Under the pieces are notes generated by a model that saw nothing but the letters and a program-made list of their open reading frames with translations, was not told the DNA's origin and searched no databases. The translations under genes were made by a program, and so were the position numbers. Shown piece after piece: positions 24,960 to 36,299 of a stretch of DNA of 64,000 nucleotides. Positions within the stretch are counted from its first letter, which is position 1, and each line of letters begins with the position of its first letter. Source of the DNA: Allolobophora icterica (lineage: Eukaryota; Annelida; Clitellata; Crassiclitellata; Lumbricidae); assembly GCA_963556255.1 (NCBI GenBank), contig OY744611.1:34916285-34980284 (forward strand), given 5' to 3'.

Positions 24960-25355
24960 CCGCTCTGCCACCTGATGGTGGAGAGATGGTGGGTTGGTGA
25001 TGTAGAGGTGGGGTGGTGTAGGGCTAAATGGTGGGGTGATGTTGAGATGGGGTGGCGTAGAAGTTGGTGATGGAGAGAAGAAGTGGTGGAGGGTGGGGTG
25101 ATGTAGAGGTGGGATGGTGTAGGGGTGAATGGTGGGGTGGTGTAAAGATGGGGTGGTGTAGAGGTTGGTGATGTAGAGATGAAGTGGTGGAGGGTGGGGC
25201 GATGTAGAGGTGGAGTGGTGTATGGCTAAATGGTGGGGTGGTGTAGAGATGGGGTGGTGTAGAGGTGAATGGTGGGGTGGTGTAGAGATGTGTGGTGTAG
25301 GGGTTGGTGATGAAAGCGTACGGTGGTGGAGGAGTGGAGTGGTGGACAGATGGGA
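24960..25355. repeat. GGTGG-rich minisatellite upstream of gene 2
   Basis: Counterpart of 6790-7255, made of the same 'gatgtagaggtggggtggtg' blocks but with a different copy order and number. Confidence 0.85.
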
Positions 25356-26265
25356 TTGTGCAGGATTGGTAATGCGCTTGCCTTTCACCTCTACGTCTGC
25401 GGTTCGAATCCGTTCGCAAAGTGTGAAACTAGAATTCCCGGTCAGGCCGTGTAACCGTAAGAAAAGGTTGTCTGGGTTGTTGTATTATTAATTGTTGTCA
25501 TGTTTGCGCTTCAGCCGAAAGATCCTTCAACTCCTGCGGGTCTAATTTTGTGAAGGAAAAGCTTAAACTAGTCGTGTAGTTTTCTAGGTTGCTAATTATT
25601 AGGTTTTAGTGTTGCTACCAGACGACATAAGAAGAATTGCATACGGATGGTCTACATCGATTTGCTAACACACAGTGAGGCCTAGTCTCCGGCGGCGCCG
25701 TCCTCCGCCGCCTAAGCCCTCAAGTCGAAACCAGTCGCTAAGCTATCGACTGTTAGCGACTTCGTTCACTTAATATTTTGTTTGTTATTCTAATCGCGGT
25801 TTCAGAGTTTCGATTTGACGAAGACATCAGCAGCAGGACGGGAGCAACAACTGCCTATGAGGTACGAGTCACACTGCAAGAGATTAACAGACTAACAATC
25901 AGTCGATATCAGATTACCAGTTCTTTACTTACCACCTACCTACTCACTACTTTACTAACTATACTTACTACCACCACTCAGGTGTGTGTCACGTTATCTA
26001 ACGTTAGTGGCGTTTCTTCGTACATACAAACGTCTCGTTGAAAATACGCTGATTTCAGAGACTTCAGCCAGCGATATAACTGCAGATGAAGCCAGGAAAA
26101 TTGATTACATGTCTGTAAAATTGAGGAAAATTGGCGGCCATTTGCTTTCCCTAGAGCCTTGAACTTAGTCGTATGATTTATTCCTTTCATAAACACTCAA
26201 ATGCATCTGTCACCTTTCATAAATTCACATCAACATACATTTCACGGTCATCGGTCTGTCCTCTG
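25356..26265. other. Conserved upstream block of unit B with B box
   Basis: Counterpart of 7256-8118. Bases 25401-25411 read GGTTCGAATCC, preceded by 'ttggtaatgcgcttgcctttcac', which looks like the 5' half of a tRNA-derived SINE. No conserved long frame exists between the two units. Confidence 0.45.
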
Positions 26266-27420
26266 TGAACATGTTGAGTGAGACAATCTCGTCGTTCGTC
26301 GTACTCGCTGTGCTGAAAGGGTATCGTCACTCTCGTGACCCTGCCGATCGCCGCGAGTGGATCGCCCAGTTACGATCTCTACACCGTCTCTATCATCAGA
26401 AGGAATCGGCTGACTGGGAGAGCCTAGTCTCCCAGCACAAAGACAACCTCAAAGGACTCTGATCAATGTTTTACGGTCTGTTAGGATACACTTCTTGCTC
26501 GCCAAGCGCTCCTGCTTTTTCCGCTGATGACTTTCTTCAAACGCTGACACAGAGAATCGACAGTCTTCGTGCATCAACTGCTGATGAACCTCTTCCTCAC
26601 TATTCTTTCACGGAATCCAATTTTGATGGTTTCCGCCCGATCTCGGAAACTGAACTTTGCAGTGTAAATAAGTCGAGGCGTGGTGGCTCAGTGGTAAGTT
26701 CGGCGCCTTGTGACCGGAGGGTTGCAGGTTCGAATCCCACTCTAGCCGCTGCGTACGGACCTTGGGCAAGTCCTTCACTCGCAATTGCTCGTGGCGCTTC
26801 GGCGTGAAAATTCCGGCACAGTATCAAATGCTGTAGTCGGGAGCGCCTCTGAGTAGTAGTTGACTTCGAGAGGCACTATAGAAATATCCGGAATAAGTCA
26901 TCTAATCACAAATCATGCTAGCTTGATCCGCTCCTCGTTTTATTATAGTTGACATTTTAGATGTTTTAGTCTCATTTCTTGTCTACTTATTCAACAGATC
27001 ACTCACTGGGGGGTACCCTCCCGCTTCGTAAAAGCAATCCATTGTGTTCCCTACCCTAAAGAAATCTAATCGTGATCCAACTGCCTGTCAAAAATTACCG
27101 ACCCATCTCTCATCTTTCTTTCCTGTCTAAACCCTCGTGAGACTATTGATCAATTCCATCTTTCGCTACTATAGTCTTATCACGCCTCTTCGGTTTTTGA
27201 TATGGTCGAGCATGATATCCCTTATGAATCTCTATATCCGATACGCTACAATATATGGGTCCCGTCTAATGGCAACGAAAATGACGGCACGGTCAGTACG
27301 GGTATTAAATAATGATAGCAATAGGCCCAAAGAGTCAAATGGAAATTGCCACTTGCAGCTGTCTGAAGTGTGCTGTACGTTTCTTTATCGGCGGCCTATA
27401 TACTGTCACCTAGAGAACTA
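26266..27420 (+). mobile_element. Decayed CR1/L2-like retrotransposon, unit B copy
   Basis: Same relic as 8119-9036, with a longer open piece: 'DPADRREWIAQLRSLHRLYH' and 'FADDFLQTL'-like (SADDFLQTL). It is interrupted by a SINE at 26675-26891. Frames are broken further on, around the 'YRPISHLSFLS' region. Confidence 0.75.
26675..26891 (+). mobile_element. tRNA-derived SINE inserted in unit B
   Basis: The 217-bp element carries an A box (TGGCTCAGTGG, about 26683-26693) and a B box (GGTTCGAATCC, about 26728-26738) with tRNA-like spacing, and ends 'gaggcactatagaaatatcc'. It is flanked by AATAAGTC (26667-26674 and 26892-26899). Unit A has the empty site 'aacaagtcatctaatc' at about 8517, so the insertion followed the A/B duplication. 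Confidence 0.9.
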
Positions 27421-27599
27421 AGAAACTGTTAATAGTACGTTGCAGACCCGGTCGCTTCGACTGTACGTCTACGTTAATCTTACGAAACTATACATGTCTG
27501 CAACACGGACTCTGCACTGCTTCAGTTGTTCATTTTGTCAGGCATGGTGTTGCTTTGCTTTGTAGAATTAAGAAATAAAATACGCATGGAAATGTAGAT

Positions 27600-27843
27600 G
27601 GAATGCCCGTTGATCGAATCCCACAAAATTGCACTACATGCAAGATTCGAAGGGAAAAGGGCAGACAAAGACTGCGCTGGTTAGACAATATAAACGAGGA
27701 CAAAACATCACTTGGACTAACACTGAGAGGAGATTTGGACATGACAAATGACCGAAGACAACGGGAAACATTTATTCGTACCCATCGCCGCCAAATGGCT
27801 GCCTTCAGGAACCGATGATGATGATGATGATGATGATGATGAA

Positions 27844-27936
<93 letters not shown>

Positions 27937-27937
27937 A
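27600..27937 (+). mobile_element. RTE-like 3' end with (GAT)n tail, unit B copy
   Basis: One frame is open for 71 codons: MPVDRIP, then 'KGRQRLRWLDNINEDKTSLG', 'NDRRQRETFIRTHRRQMAAF' and a stop just before the tail. This is the C-terminal end of an RTE-type polyprotein. The tail is about 40 GAT units with one GAA (27815-27937). Confidence 0.8.
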
Positions 27938-28146
27938 CACTTCTACTATTTTACGAAACAACTACGATTAAGAAGCTACAGTATGGATTAGATGAAGGCG
28001 AATATGTGTATGGATCATCGTGCACCCTAAATCAATTATTTTCTGCTCGGCGCGTCTCTTTTCAATCAAGCAATATTAGTGTAATTTTTATGTATACGTC
28101 ATCATTTACACCTGAGGGAGCTTTGTCATCTGTCATAATTTGATAT

Positions 28147-29160
28147 AATAAAACTCAGAATTAATAATATTATCATATCAGGTGGAAATTTGTTGAAATG
28201 GATATATCAATGGTTGAGCGATAGAAGACAAAAAGTTGGAATAAGAGGAAAATTTTCAAAATGGTGGAAGGTGTGGAGTAGGGTGCCCCAGGGATCTGTT
28301 TTGGAACCGTTGCTTTTTGTTGTTTTCATAAACGACATTGACAGTTGAATTGTGTCTGAGATATCAAAGTTCGCCGATGATACGAAAATGGGCAGAGAGG
28401 TGGACACGGAAGAAGAAGGCGATGTACTGAGGAACGACATTAAAAGACTGTACAGGTGGGCCGAGGATTGGCAGATGATGTTCAACACAGAGAAATGCTC
28501 AGTTATACACATGGGAAAACCAATAAAAGAATTCCAATACGAAATGGGAGGAATACTACTGAGGGAATCGGAGGAGGAGAAGAACCTAGGAGTAATCATA
28601 CACAGAAGTACTAAACCCTCAAGACAGTGTGCAGAGGCTGCAAAAAAAGCGAATAAGGTATTAGGAATGATTAAAAGGACAATAATCAGCAGAGAAAAAG
28701 AAATAATGATCGAATTATACAAATCATTGGTCAGACCAAATTTGGAGTATTGTGTGCAGGTGTGGTGTCCATATTTGAAACAGGATATAGAAAAATAGAG
28801 AAGATACAAAGGAGAGCAACGAAAATGATCAAAGGATTGACAAACTGACATATGAAGAAAGACTGAGGAGATGCATGCTGACAACATTGGAGAAAAGAAG
28901 GAATAGAGGAGATTTAATAGAGACATTCAAGATAGTGACAGGAAGAGATAAAATACCAGCACAAAGGATCTTTAATTTATCAAGTAACAACAGAACTAGA
29001 GGGCACAGCTACAAGATTGTTAAAAAAATCAGCTGGGACAATTATGCAAAGATCCTTTAGTGCCAGAGTAGTAAACAATTGGAATAAGTTAGACGAGGCT
29101 ACTGTTACTGCAGACTCGGCTATTGCATTTAAGAAGAAACTCAGTGAACTTGGATACTAG
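28147..29160 (+). mobile_element. CR1/L2-like reverse transcriptase relic
   Basis: The translation runs through 'LLKWIYQWLSDRRQKV', 'VPQGSVLEPLLFVVFINDID', a stop, then SEISKFADDTK (the catalytic FADD box), 'WQMMFNTEKCSVIHMG', 'RSTKPSRQCAEAAKKANKVL', 'LVRPNLEYCVQVWCPYL', and after a frameshift 'LEKRRNRGDLIETFKI' and 'SYKIVKKISW'. The order is that of a non-LTR reverse transcriptase and its C-terminal region. At least one stop (about 28348) and one frameshift (about 28797-28850) disable it. It is specific to unit B. Confidence 0.88.
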
Positions 29161-29296
29161 AAGGAGGGGCAATTGCGAGGAGGCTCGAGAGAGTGGCTCT
29201 GACACAGATGCAAGTCTACTGAGCCACTTAAAACCTTGTTATGTTATGTTATCGTCCAACTGTTATGTTATGTTACCGTCCTGTTATCATTGCTCT

Positions 29297-29366
29297 AACT
29301 TATTCCAATTGTTTACTACTCTGGCACTGAAGAATCTTTGCATAATTGTCCCAGCTGATTTCCATA
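29297..29366 (-). repeat. Inverted fragment of the reverse-transcriptase element
   Basis: About 65 bases are the reverse complement of 29029-29093 (same 'ttgtttactactctggcac'), giving a hairpin with a 205-bp loop. Either an end inversion during retrotransposition or a second truncated copy. Confidence 0.6.
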
Positions 29367-29640
29367 TCCTGTTCATTATACAAAGTGTTTGTGAAGCACG
29401 TTCAATTCTCCTTTGTGCATCTTCTTGGTTGCTGTCATCTGCGTTCATTAGCCCTCCTAGATAGACAAATAGTTCTACTTCTATGCCCAATAGCTTCTTT
29501 TACGATTGTCATAGATATTTGTTTTGGGTTTCTCTGCGTCGATCATTAGGCCGAATCACCTACTGGTTTCGTCAGTGTGTGTCGTAATATCCTGTATAGT
29601 TCTGGTCCGCTTCTAGTGAGGAAGCCAAGTTCGTCAGCAA
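29367..29640 (-). mobile_element. RTE-like fragment, unit B copy
   Basis: Counterpart of 14042-14345. The minus strand reads 'VELFVYLGGLMNADDSN' and 'RRIERASQTLCIMNRIWKS'. Its 3' half was lost where the CR1-like relic now lies. Confidence 0.7.
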
Positions 29641-29909
29641 ATCGTATATTTCACAAGCCCCCCTTTAGATTTGATTCCTGCTTCTGTGCTGTTAAGGCTG
29701 AATCACATTACTGCTTCTAATACTAGATTAAATATTTATGGCAACATCCTCGCCGTACTCCTGCTTTTGTGTGTAACTATTCTGTTATCTTTTTATCTAC
29801 TGTTATGGCACATGATGATTTTCGGTATATCTCGTACAGGTATATGCCAGTTAGCCTTTAACGGTGCAAGACTCACTATTATATATATCGGTGACATTGT
29901 AACCCAAAC

Positions 29910-30268
29910 ACTTCACGTCGGTACGGGTAAAACCAGGTATACCCGTACCAGTGAAGCCCATACCCGTACTCGACGTGACCCGTGAAATACATACCCGATT
30001 CGTACCCGATCCGCGGGTACGGACCGGGTACGGGTACACCCGCGGGTACGGGTATACCCGCAGACCCTAGCACTGCAAGGCGCAACAAGAGTTAAAGTGC
30101 CATCTAGTCAGGACATAGCCAGACTGTTCCGTTTCAAATTGCATTGGTTTTGCGCACTATAGTCTGGCTTGTGGTTTCTCTAACCATTAAAACCAGGCTC
30201 TACGTTGGAAAGCCAATGCAATTTGAAATGGAACAATCTGGCTATGTCCTGACTAAATGGCACTTTTG
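29910..30268. repeat. GC-rich hairpin repeat and MITE, unit B copies
   Basis: 29910-30075 matches 14510-14690, and 30091-30268 matches the MITE at 14699-14874 with its 47-bp arms. Both predate the duplication. Confidence 0.7.
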
Positions 30269-30449
30269 ACTTAACGAATTGCGACTGGACTCTCAACGGA
30301 ATAACATTGTTGACTGTAGTTTCACTTCAAGCACCAGTGCACCCTCCCCCCTCCCCCCATCAATGGATGACGCGTATGTTATGAAAGCCGCGGCTGCATA
30401 GAAGTCATTAGATTAGAATCATTAGATTATTAGACTAGATTAGATTATA

Positions 30450-31045
30450 GGCCCCTATATAATATTGTAATACCTTTCCGTATATAATATTGTAATACCT
30501 TTCCGTATATAATATTGTAATACCTTTCCGTATATAATATTGTAATACCTTTCCGTATATAATATTGTAATGCCTTTCCGTATATAATATTGTAATACCT
30601 TTCCGTATATAATATTGTAATACTTTTCGTATATAATATTGTAATGCCTTTCCGTATATAATATTGTAATACTTTTCGTATATAATATTGCAATACCTTT
30701 CCGTATATAATATTGTAATACCTTTCCGTATATAATGCGGTAATACCTTTCCGTATATAATATTGTAATACCTTTCCGTATATAATATTGTAATACCTTT
30801 CCGTATATAATATTGTAATACCTTTCCGTATATAATATTGCAATACCTTTCCGTATATAATATTGTAGCCTAATACCTTTCCGTATATAATATTGTAATA
30901 CCTTTCCGTATATAATATTGCAATACCTTTCCGTATAAAACATTGTAATACCTTTCCGTACATAGTGCTGTAATACCTTTCCGTATATAATATTGTAATA
31001 GGCCTACCTTTTCGTATATGATATTGTAATACCTTTTCGTGTTGC
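30450..31045. repeat. 25-bp minisatellite, about 23 copies
   Basis: The unit 'tataatattgtaatacc' plus 'tttccgta' repeats head to tail with few changes. Unit A has only four units at the same place (15045-15152). Because 25 is not divisible by 3, three units read as a 25-residue Tyr/Ile/Lys-rich period in every frame, which produces long spurious frames on the minus strand. Confidence 0.95.
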
Positions 31046-31697
31046 ATTCATGAACAACTGTCACATTCTGTTTGCACACAACTTTTTCTAATACAGCTTT
31101 CTTCGATTTTCAAAAGCAAATTTTGTTAGAACTTTCACCTCCGTGAATTAGGCCTACACAATTTTCCTGCACTGCGCTCACCAAATCTAATGAAATGTAG
31201 ACCTACACGTTTTTCTATAAGAGACCGTATGGCCTATGCTCTGCTCACGTCTAGATGAATTGATCGGATAAGATCATTCACTGGAGAAGCCAGTAGGTGG
31301 CGCGTTGTACATTTATTGCCGATCTAAAAAAAATATCGACCGTTTGTTTTAGCCCCAAAGATAAAACTAGCCCACGTCTGTTTTTGTGTGTCATGTTGCG
31401 GCGCGTTAAAAAATTACTCATCGTGTAGCTTTTGACCTCCATTTTCTTGTTTACTATAACACTTCAACAACGAGCTGCATTGGCTTCCCTTTTAGTACAT
31501 GGTCGTCGTTTAAGTGTCAAGGCGTTTGCGGTGTTGTTTTCGTTCCTGGCCAGATGGAGCAACCGTCGTGATGTTGCTCATCTGGTATCGTGATGCCAGC
31601 GCTTTGGACGGCTCACTGACTGAGTCAGTACTGAGTAGGGAAGACAAAAGGTGTCAAACTTTTCCGTGTAGTAATCAAAATCGTAACTGTACCTTTA
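31046..31697. other. Conserved upstream block, unit B
   Basis: Counterpart of 15150-15790, with the shared 'ccagtaggtggcgcg' and 'attgccgatctaaaaa' motifs. No gene is seen. Confidence 0.55.
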
Positions 31698-32230
31698 TTT
31701 GTTCTGTTCTGTTCCTAGCCATCCTCGAATCGAGAGTCGGCCGCATCATGCACGATGTTCCTCCAACGCTTCCTGTCCTCCGTCAACCTTAACATTTCTG
31801 CCAGTGTCAACCCAGTCCATTCCTTCATGTTATCCAGCCACTTCGTTCTCGGTCTTCCCTTTTTCGATCCCCTGGAATCGTGCCCTGTATGATCTCATTC
31901 TCGATACATGTTCCCTCCCTTCTCATGATATGTCCGAAATAGATCATTTTCCTTTCTTTTACTGTTCTCAGCAAATTCCTCTCCACGGCCGCAGCCTCCA
32001 GCACCCATTCATTTGTCCGCTTTTCCATCCACGAAATTTGCATGATTATCCTTAGACATTTAATCTCAAACGCTTCTATTCTCCTCTCCTCCTCCTTCCT
32101 CAGTGTCCAGCTCTCACAGCCGTATAAGGCCACCGGCCATACCAGTGTTCTCAAGAGCTTTATCTTTGTTGCATTTGTTATCTTTGTTGCATTTGTACCT
32201 TTATTTACTGCCACATATATCTGCACCCAT
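31698..32230 (-). mobile_element. RTE-like retrotransposon 3' end, minus strand
   Basis: An open minus-strand frame (32226-31825) continues in translation to about 31780. It reads 'TKIKLLRTLVWPVALYGCES', 'EEERRIEAFEIKCLRIIM', 'RTVKERKMIYFGHIMRR' and 'GDRKREDRERSGWIT', the typical C-terminal order of RTE polyproteins. It interrupts the A-like sequence after 'gtacctttattt' (about 31697) and is absent from unit A. Confidence 0.85.
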
Positions 32231-32835
32231 AACTTGCTTAGAATTGAGCAGATCAGTCTTGTCCAGATAGTGGATCTTATGTTTAGATATGATCACAACC
32301 TCTTGCCACCCGTATTTTGATAATCTATTTGGCTCTGCACTCGACCGACACCACTACCAGACGATAAACCAAGCACCCTATCTACCCTCATTTGCACATA
32401 CAAACACACGACTATTTTCCATTAAGTGTACTTGACCCCGTTTTTGGAATTCTCTTCCCTCGACTATCCGCAGACAAACCTCTCTGGCTAGCTTTATTAC
32501 CCAACTTCGACTATTTCTGAATGATGCAAACTTTAACTATGCCTGAAGACAAGAAGACAATTGACAGAGCCCATTGCCATTTCCACGGTACCGTTTTGTG
32601 GCTAGAAGCCCCTTAGTTAAGCATTTCTTAGTTAAGATTGTGAAATTATTTCTCTGTTGCTTCGTTGTATAGTTAATTTTTAATACTACTCCATGTGGGG
32701 GTTCCGGGAAGCAGGGTGCACAACCCATTTGGTACCCCCGCGTAACCAATTGCGAGATCTAAAGGTTAATCTTCTGTTAACTGTTGTACTGATTACAATT
32801 TGGTTACCGAATAAATTGATTGATTGATTTATATA
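32231..32835 (+). mobile_element. CR1-like retrotransposon 3' end with (TTGA)n tail
   Basis: Plus-strand translation includes 'FAHTNTRLFSIKCT', 'PRFWNSLPSTIRRQTSLASF' and 'LRLFLNDANFNYA*', typical of the ORF2 C-terminus. A 300-bp 3' UTR then ends in 'attgattgattgatt'. It is 5' truncated and absent from unit A. Confidence 0.78.
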
Positions 32836-32872
32836 GCGATTCTTCAGCAATATTCGTCAGACGTGGTTCCAG

Positions 32873-33749
32873 CAGTCTTGTTGTCAAGACCTTAAACCTG
32901 AAGACCAAGACCAAGACCAAGACCTTGAACCTCAAGACCAAGACCACAAGACCTTGAACCTCAAGACCAAGACCAAGACCTTGAACCTCAAGACCAAGAC
33001 CAAGACCTTGAACCTCAAGACCAAGACCGAGACAAAGACCCAAAAAATCACAGTCGTATCCAGACTTCTATTCCTTACTAAAAATTGTCCAGTCTTTTTT
33101 TTATTCAAGCGAAACAACTCTAAATGGAGACTTCAGATAATTCCGAATTCGTATTTACAAAAGTCCTTCATGCGAAATGTTATTCCAAATGCCTGTTGAA
33201 TTTTATAAAAACCAATTTGCTCAGAATTTTCTGACCAAGACGTGACCTGTGGGGCCTCATAAAAATTCTGCCATGTGAAAAAAACACGGTCTACAAGTGC
33301 TGAAATCGCTAGCACACAAAGCAGCTTTTCAAGAACCGGATGTAAATGTACAAATTAATCATGAGTCTGTTTTGAAATCATTCCATGGTAAATAACCGGA
33401 AGTCAAAATAATTGTCCAAAACAACAGTGAAGCCTCATTCACACCGTGTAAATACTAAAGCAATAACTGTATGAGTAATTATTAGATAAATTTTTAAAAT
33501 TCTTTCCGTTTGTTAAAATTAATGACTGTTCATATTGACAAAAGTCTTGGTCTTGGTCTTGCAAAACCAAGACCAAGACCTTGAACCTCAAGACCAAGAC
33601 CAAGACCTTGAACCTCAAGACCAAGACCAAGACCTTGAACCTCAAGACCAAGACCAAGACCTTTGGTCTCAAGACCAAGACCAAGACTTTTAAAAACGAA
33701 CTCGAGTGCACTCGAGACCAAGACCTTGGTCTCGAGGACAACAAGACTG
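32873..33749. mobile_element. hAT-like element with 8-bp duplication and 27-bp minisatellites
   Basis: The ends are perfect inverted repeats, CAGTCTTGTTGTC and GACAACAAGACTG. They are flanked by GGTTCCAG (32865-32872 and 33750-33757). Unit A keeps the site without the element ('gtggttccaggtccctg', about 15840). Two subterminal tandem arrays (about 32885-33040 and 33560-33690) repeat a 27-bp unit around 'ctcaagaccaagaccaag', in the same orientation at both ends. No transposase is encoded. Confidence 0.85.
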
Positions 33750-33757
33750 GGTTCCAG

Positions 33758-34755
33758 CCTCCTGAAACAAATAATCATATGATCTTCAATAGCCTACAGG
33801 AGACAGCGACAGGACAAAGAGCTCGTATCTTTCGGTGCATGGCAATCTCTTCAACAGTGAAGGATTGATCACAGCCAAGCCACTCATGATGTATTGTTGA
33901 AATATGCTAAACTTAAGGACGGTATGGGAATAACCTCGTCTTAATGCCGATTTTAGAAATCAGCTCAATTCTGGATAGCTCAAAACGTCCGTGTATTAAT
34001 GTACAAAAATTATATGATAAGGTCTTCACTCGGTCAGGTACATGATTAACCTTGACCTTGTGATAGTCCTTGTGATGCATCACGATACCTTCTAGGCTCT
34101 GAGATCCATGTCGAGGTTTTTCATCAGTTTTGGAGGACAGTTATCTTGCAGAATATCATGACATGTGAAATAATATATCTGGCAGAGGAAATGTGAAACC
34201 CAAACTTTGAAACAGTCGATTCATTATAGTATACTGGCCAACGATGCAGTAAGTATATGGCCATCATAACTCGAGTTCTAGTTTTATAAACAAATTCCTC
34301 ATGCTGGAAAAGTATCGATCGAAGTTTGTTTGCGCTTTACTGACCTATAATTATGTGAACGCATACTGCTTTGACATCGTTTACATCAATCTGTGTGACT
34401 TTAAACCAATAGTGTAATGTTTCGTGGTTTTCAAAGCACCGTATTTTGTATACTTGTACAATCTACCAATGTCCAATGTTTAATCCAAACACGGACCTAC
34501 GCGGGAACGCTGAAAACCAGCATCACCCAACAATACTTGCTGACTTATTTATGCTAATTTATTTCTATATAAATACGCAAGTTGTGCTGACTTGCCTTAA
34601 AACCCCGCGCCCCCGGATTTCCATACATAGGCCTACTTAAACTCCGCATCTTATGGAAAATATGATTAACTAATTATCTTCTGTACTTAATGTCTTTTCC
34701 CGGACCAGATCTCGCATTCCCATTAACAGTTCAGTTTGACAGGTGCTATCTGACG
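33758..34755. other. End of unit B and spacer to gene 3
   Basis: 33758-33880 matches 15855-15970, and 34022-34500 matches 19801-20280. In between, unit B lacks the 3.8 kb of repeats present in unit A. 34500-34755 shows no recognised feature. Confidence 0.6.
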
Positions 34756-35196
34756 TCCGCAAAGGTTCACCAGTCACTCTGGTACAGAGTAAAGCAGGGA
34801 GGCGACCTGACCGACGACTCTGATGAGCGTAGACTCGGATCCGACCTGGGCTGGTGAACCAAAGTCCTCCGTGCCCACCTTCTCGTGGTGCGGACCGTTA
34901 GTACCCTTCCTAGGAAGTACTCTTCCTAGGAGGGGGAACGAACGGGCACGGCAGGCAAAACCAGGGGAAGGCAATGGCAAACCACCCCTGTTAATCATGC
35001 CAAGAAAATCGTCATGCCACACACCAAACCACGCCGATGGTCGCGGATGGAGGGACTCCCAGGCCGGAGCGCTGAGGTGGGACTCCCAGGCCAAAGCGCG
35101 ACTCAAGGGCTACTGGGAGAAGTAGCAAGACGGCAACGGAGACTGTGTGGCATGACGATCGCTAGGGCTCCTAGAGCCGACGGCACAAAGAGAGAG
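34756..35196 (+). mobile_element. Recent SINE-like retroelement, copy 2
   Basis: Appears identical to 21793-22237 over about 435 bp. Flanked by ATCTGACG (34748-34755 and 35197-35204). A different target site and a slightly shorter purine tail show two independent insertions of a very similar source. Confidence 0.85.
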
Positions 35197-35610
35197 ATCT
35201 GACGTCATCAGTCACGTGAACCAATTACAATATTTTTCGGACAATTTTAACACCCCGGACATTGTCGCATCACACCGGCCGCCACAGGCATGAGACCAAG
35301 CAGATCGAACGTGCGCAGCTTCAGTGATCTGTAAACGCGGCTGGAAGGAGTGACAGCATGCAACGCCATAACCAGAAAACAACGATTTCAAATTTGATTA
35401 AAGCCATCAAGCCTAACTCATAAAACCAAAGCAGAAGAAGAACAGCAGGAGTAACTTTAATATCGGGTAACAAAATTCCACCAACATTTACACCAAAAAA
35501 CCGTCGATAATTATGACACGTCGACGCGTAAAAGTAAATTTATGCGTTGAACCAAGTCATCGTTACTTTTTAATACAAGCATACACACGTACGTATGTAT
35601 TTACGTAGAG
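35197..35610. other. 3' flank of gene 3
   Basis: Matches the 3' flanks of gene 4 (41650-42140) and of the region before gene 5 (46560-46780): 'gcatgcaacgccataa', 'cattactttttaata'. An ATTAAA poly(A)-type signal on the minus strand lies at 35569-35574, about 37 bases past the gene 3 stop. Confidence 0.5.
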
Positions 35611-36251
35611 TTACAAAGCATCCCAACGCCCTGCAGCTACTAGGCCTATCATTCTTCTGTGATCCCTCACATCTGCATTCCCTCTCTGACGGTTTAACTG
35701 TCGCAACAGACGGTTCCTGTTCTGCAGCCGCGTCTGCTGTGATTCGCTGCACATCTGCACAACTACCTCGTCAAGCAGACCGTCAACAACGTCGACCGGA
35801 ATCCAAGTCCGATGGTTGTCCATCTCGTTGGCGGAATTGTTGTTGACCCAGCGGGCCAGGGCGAGGCCCCTATGACGGGCCAGGTCGATGAAGTGGCTGT
35901 TTGTAGGTCCGTTGTACTTCGGAACTAGTTCAATCATACCACCGTGGGGCGGGACGAAGAGGGTGTGGCTCAGCCCAGCTCCGTGCATCCCGATCAGGAT
36001 ATCCGCCTGTGTGACGAGTCTAAGCTGGTCCCTCATATCGAAGACGTCGATCTGGACGCCTCTGATGGCGTAGTTCGGGTGACGACCGCGGAGGGCGCTG
36101 AGCAGCTCTTCCTCGTTGTCGATCTTTCTCTTGACCTGTGATAAAGAAGACAAAACTTCAGCCAGGATATGCAAAAGTTTATTCAAATCCTTGTTATACA
36201 ACTTATATTCATATATGTGCGATGTTTGTCTCTCTATGTATGTAATGTGTG

Positions 36252-36299
<48 letters not shown>

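Noticed and set aside
30445..31079. Tyr/Ile/Lys-rich repeat protein of 160-200 residues on the minus strand
   Set aside because: A 25-bp minisatellite without stops gives a 75-base period in all frames. Unit A has only four units and no such frame.
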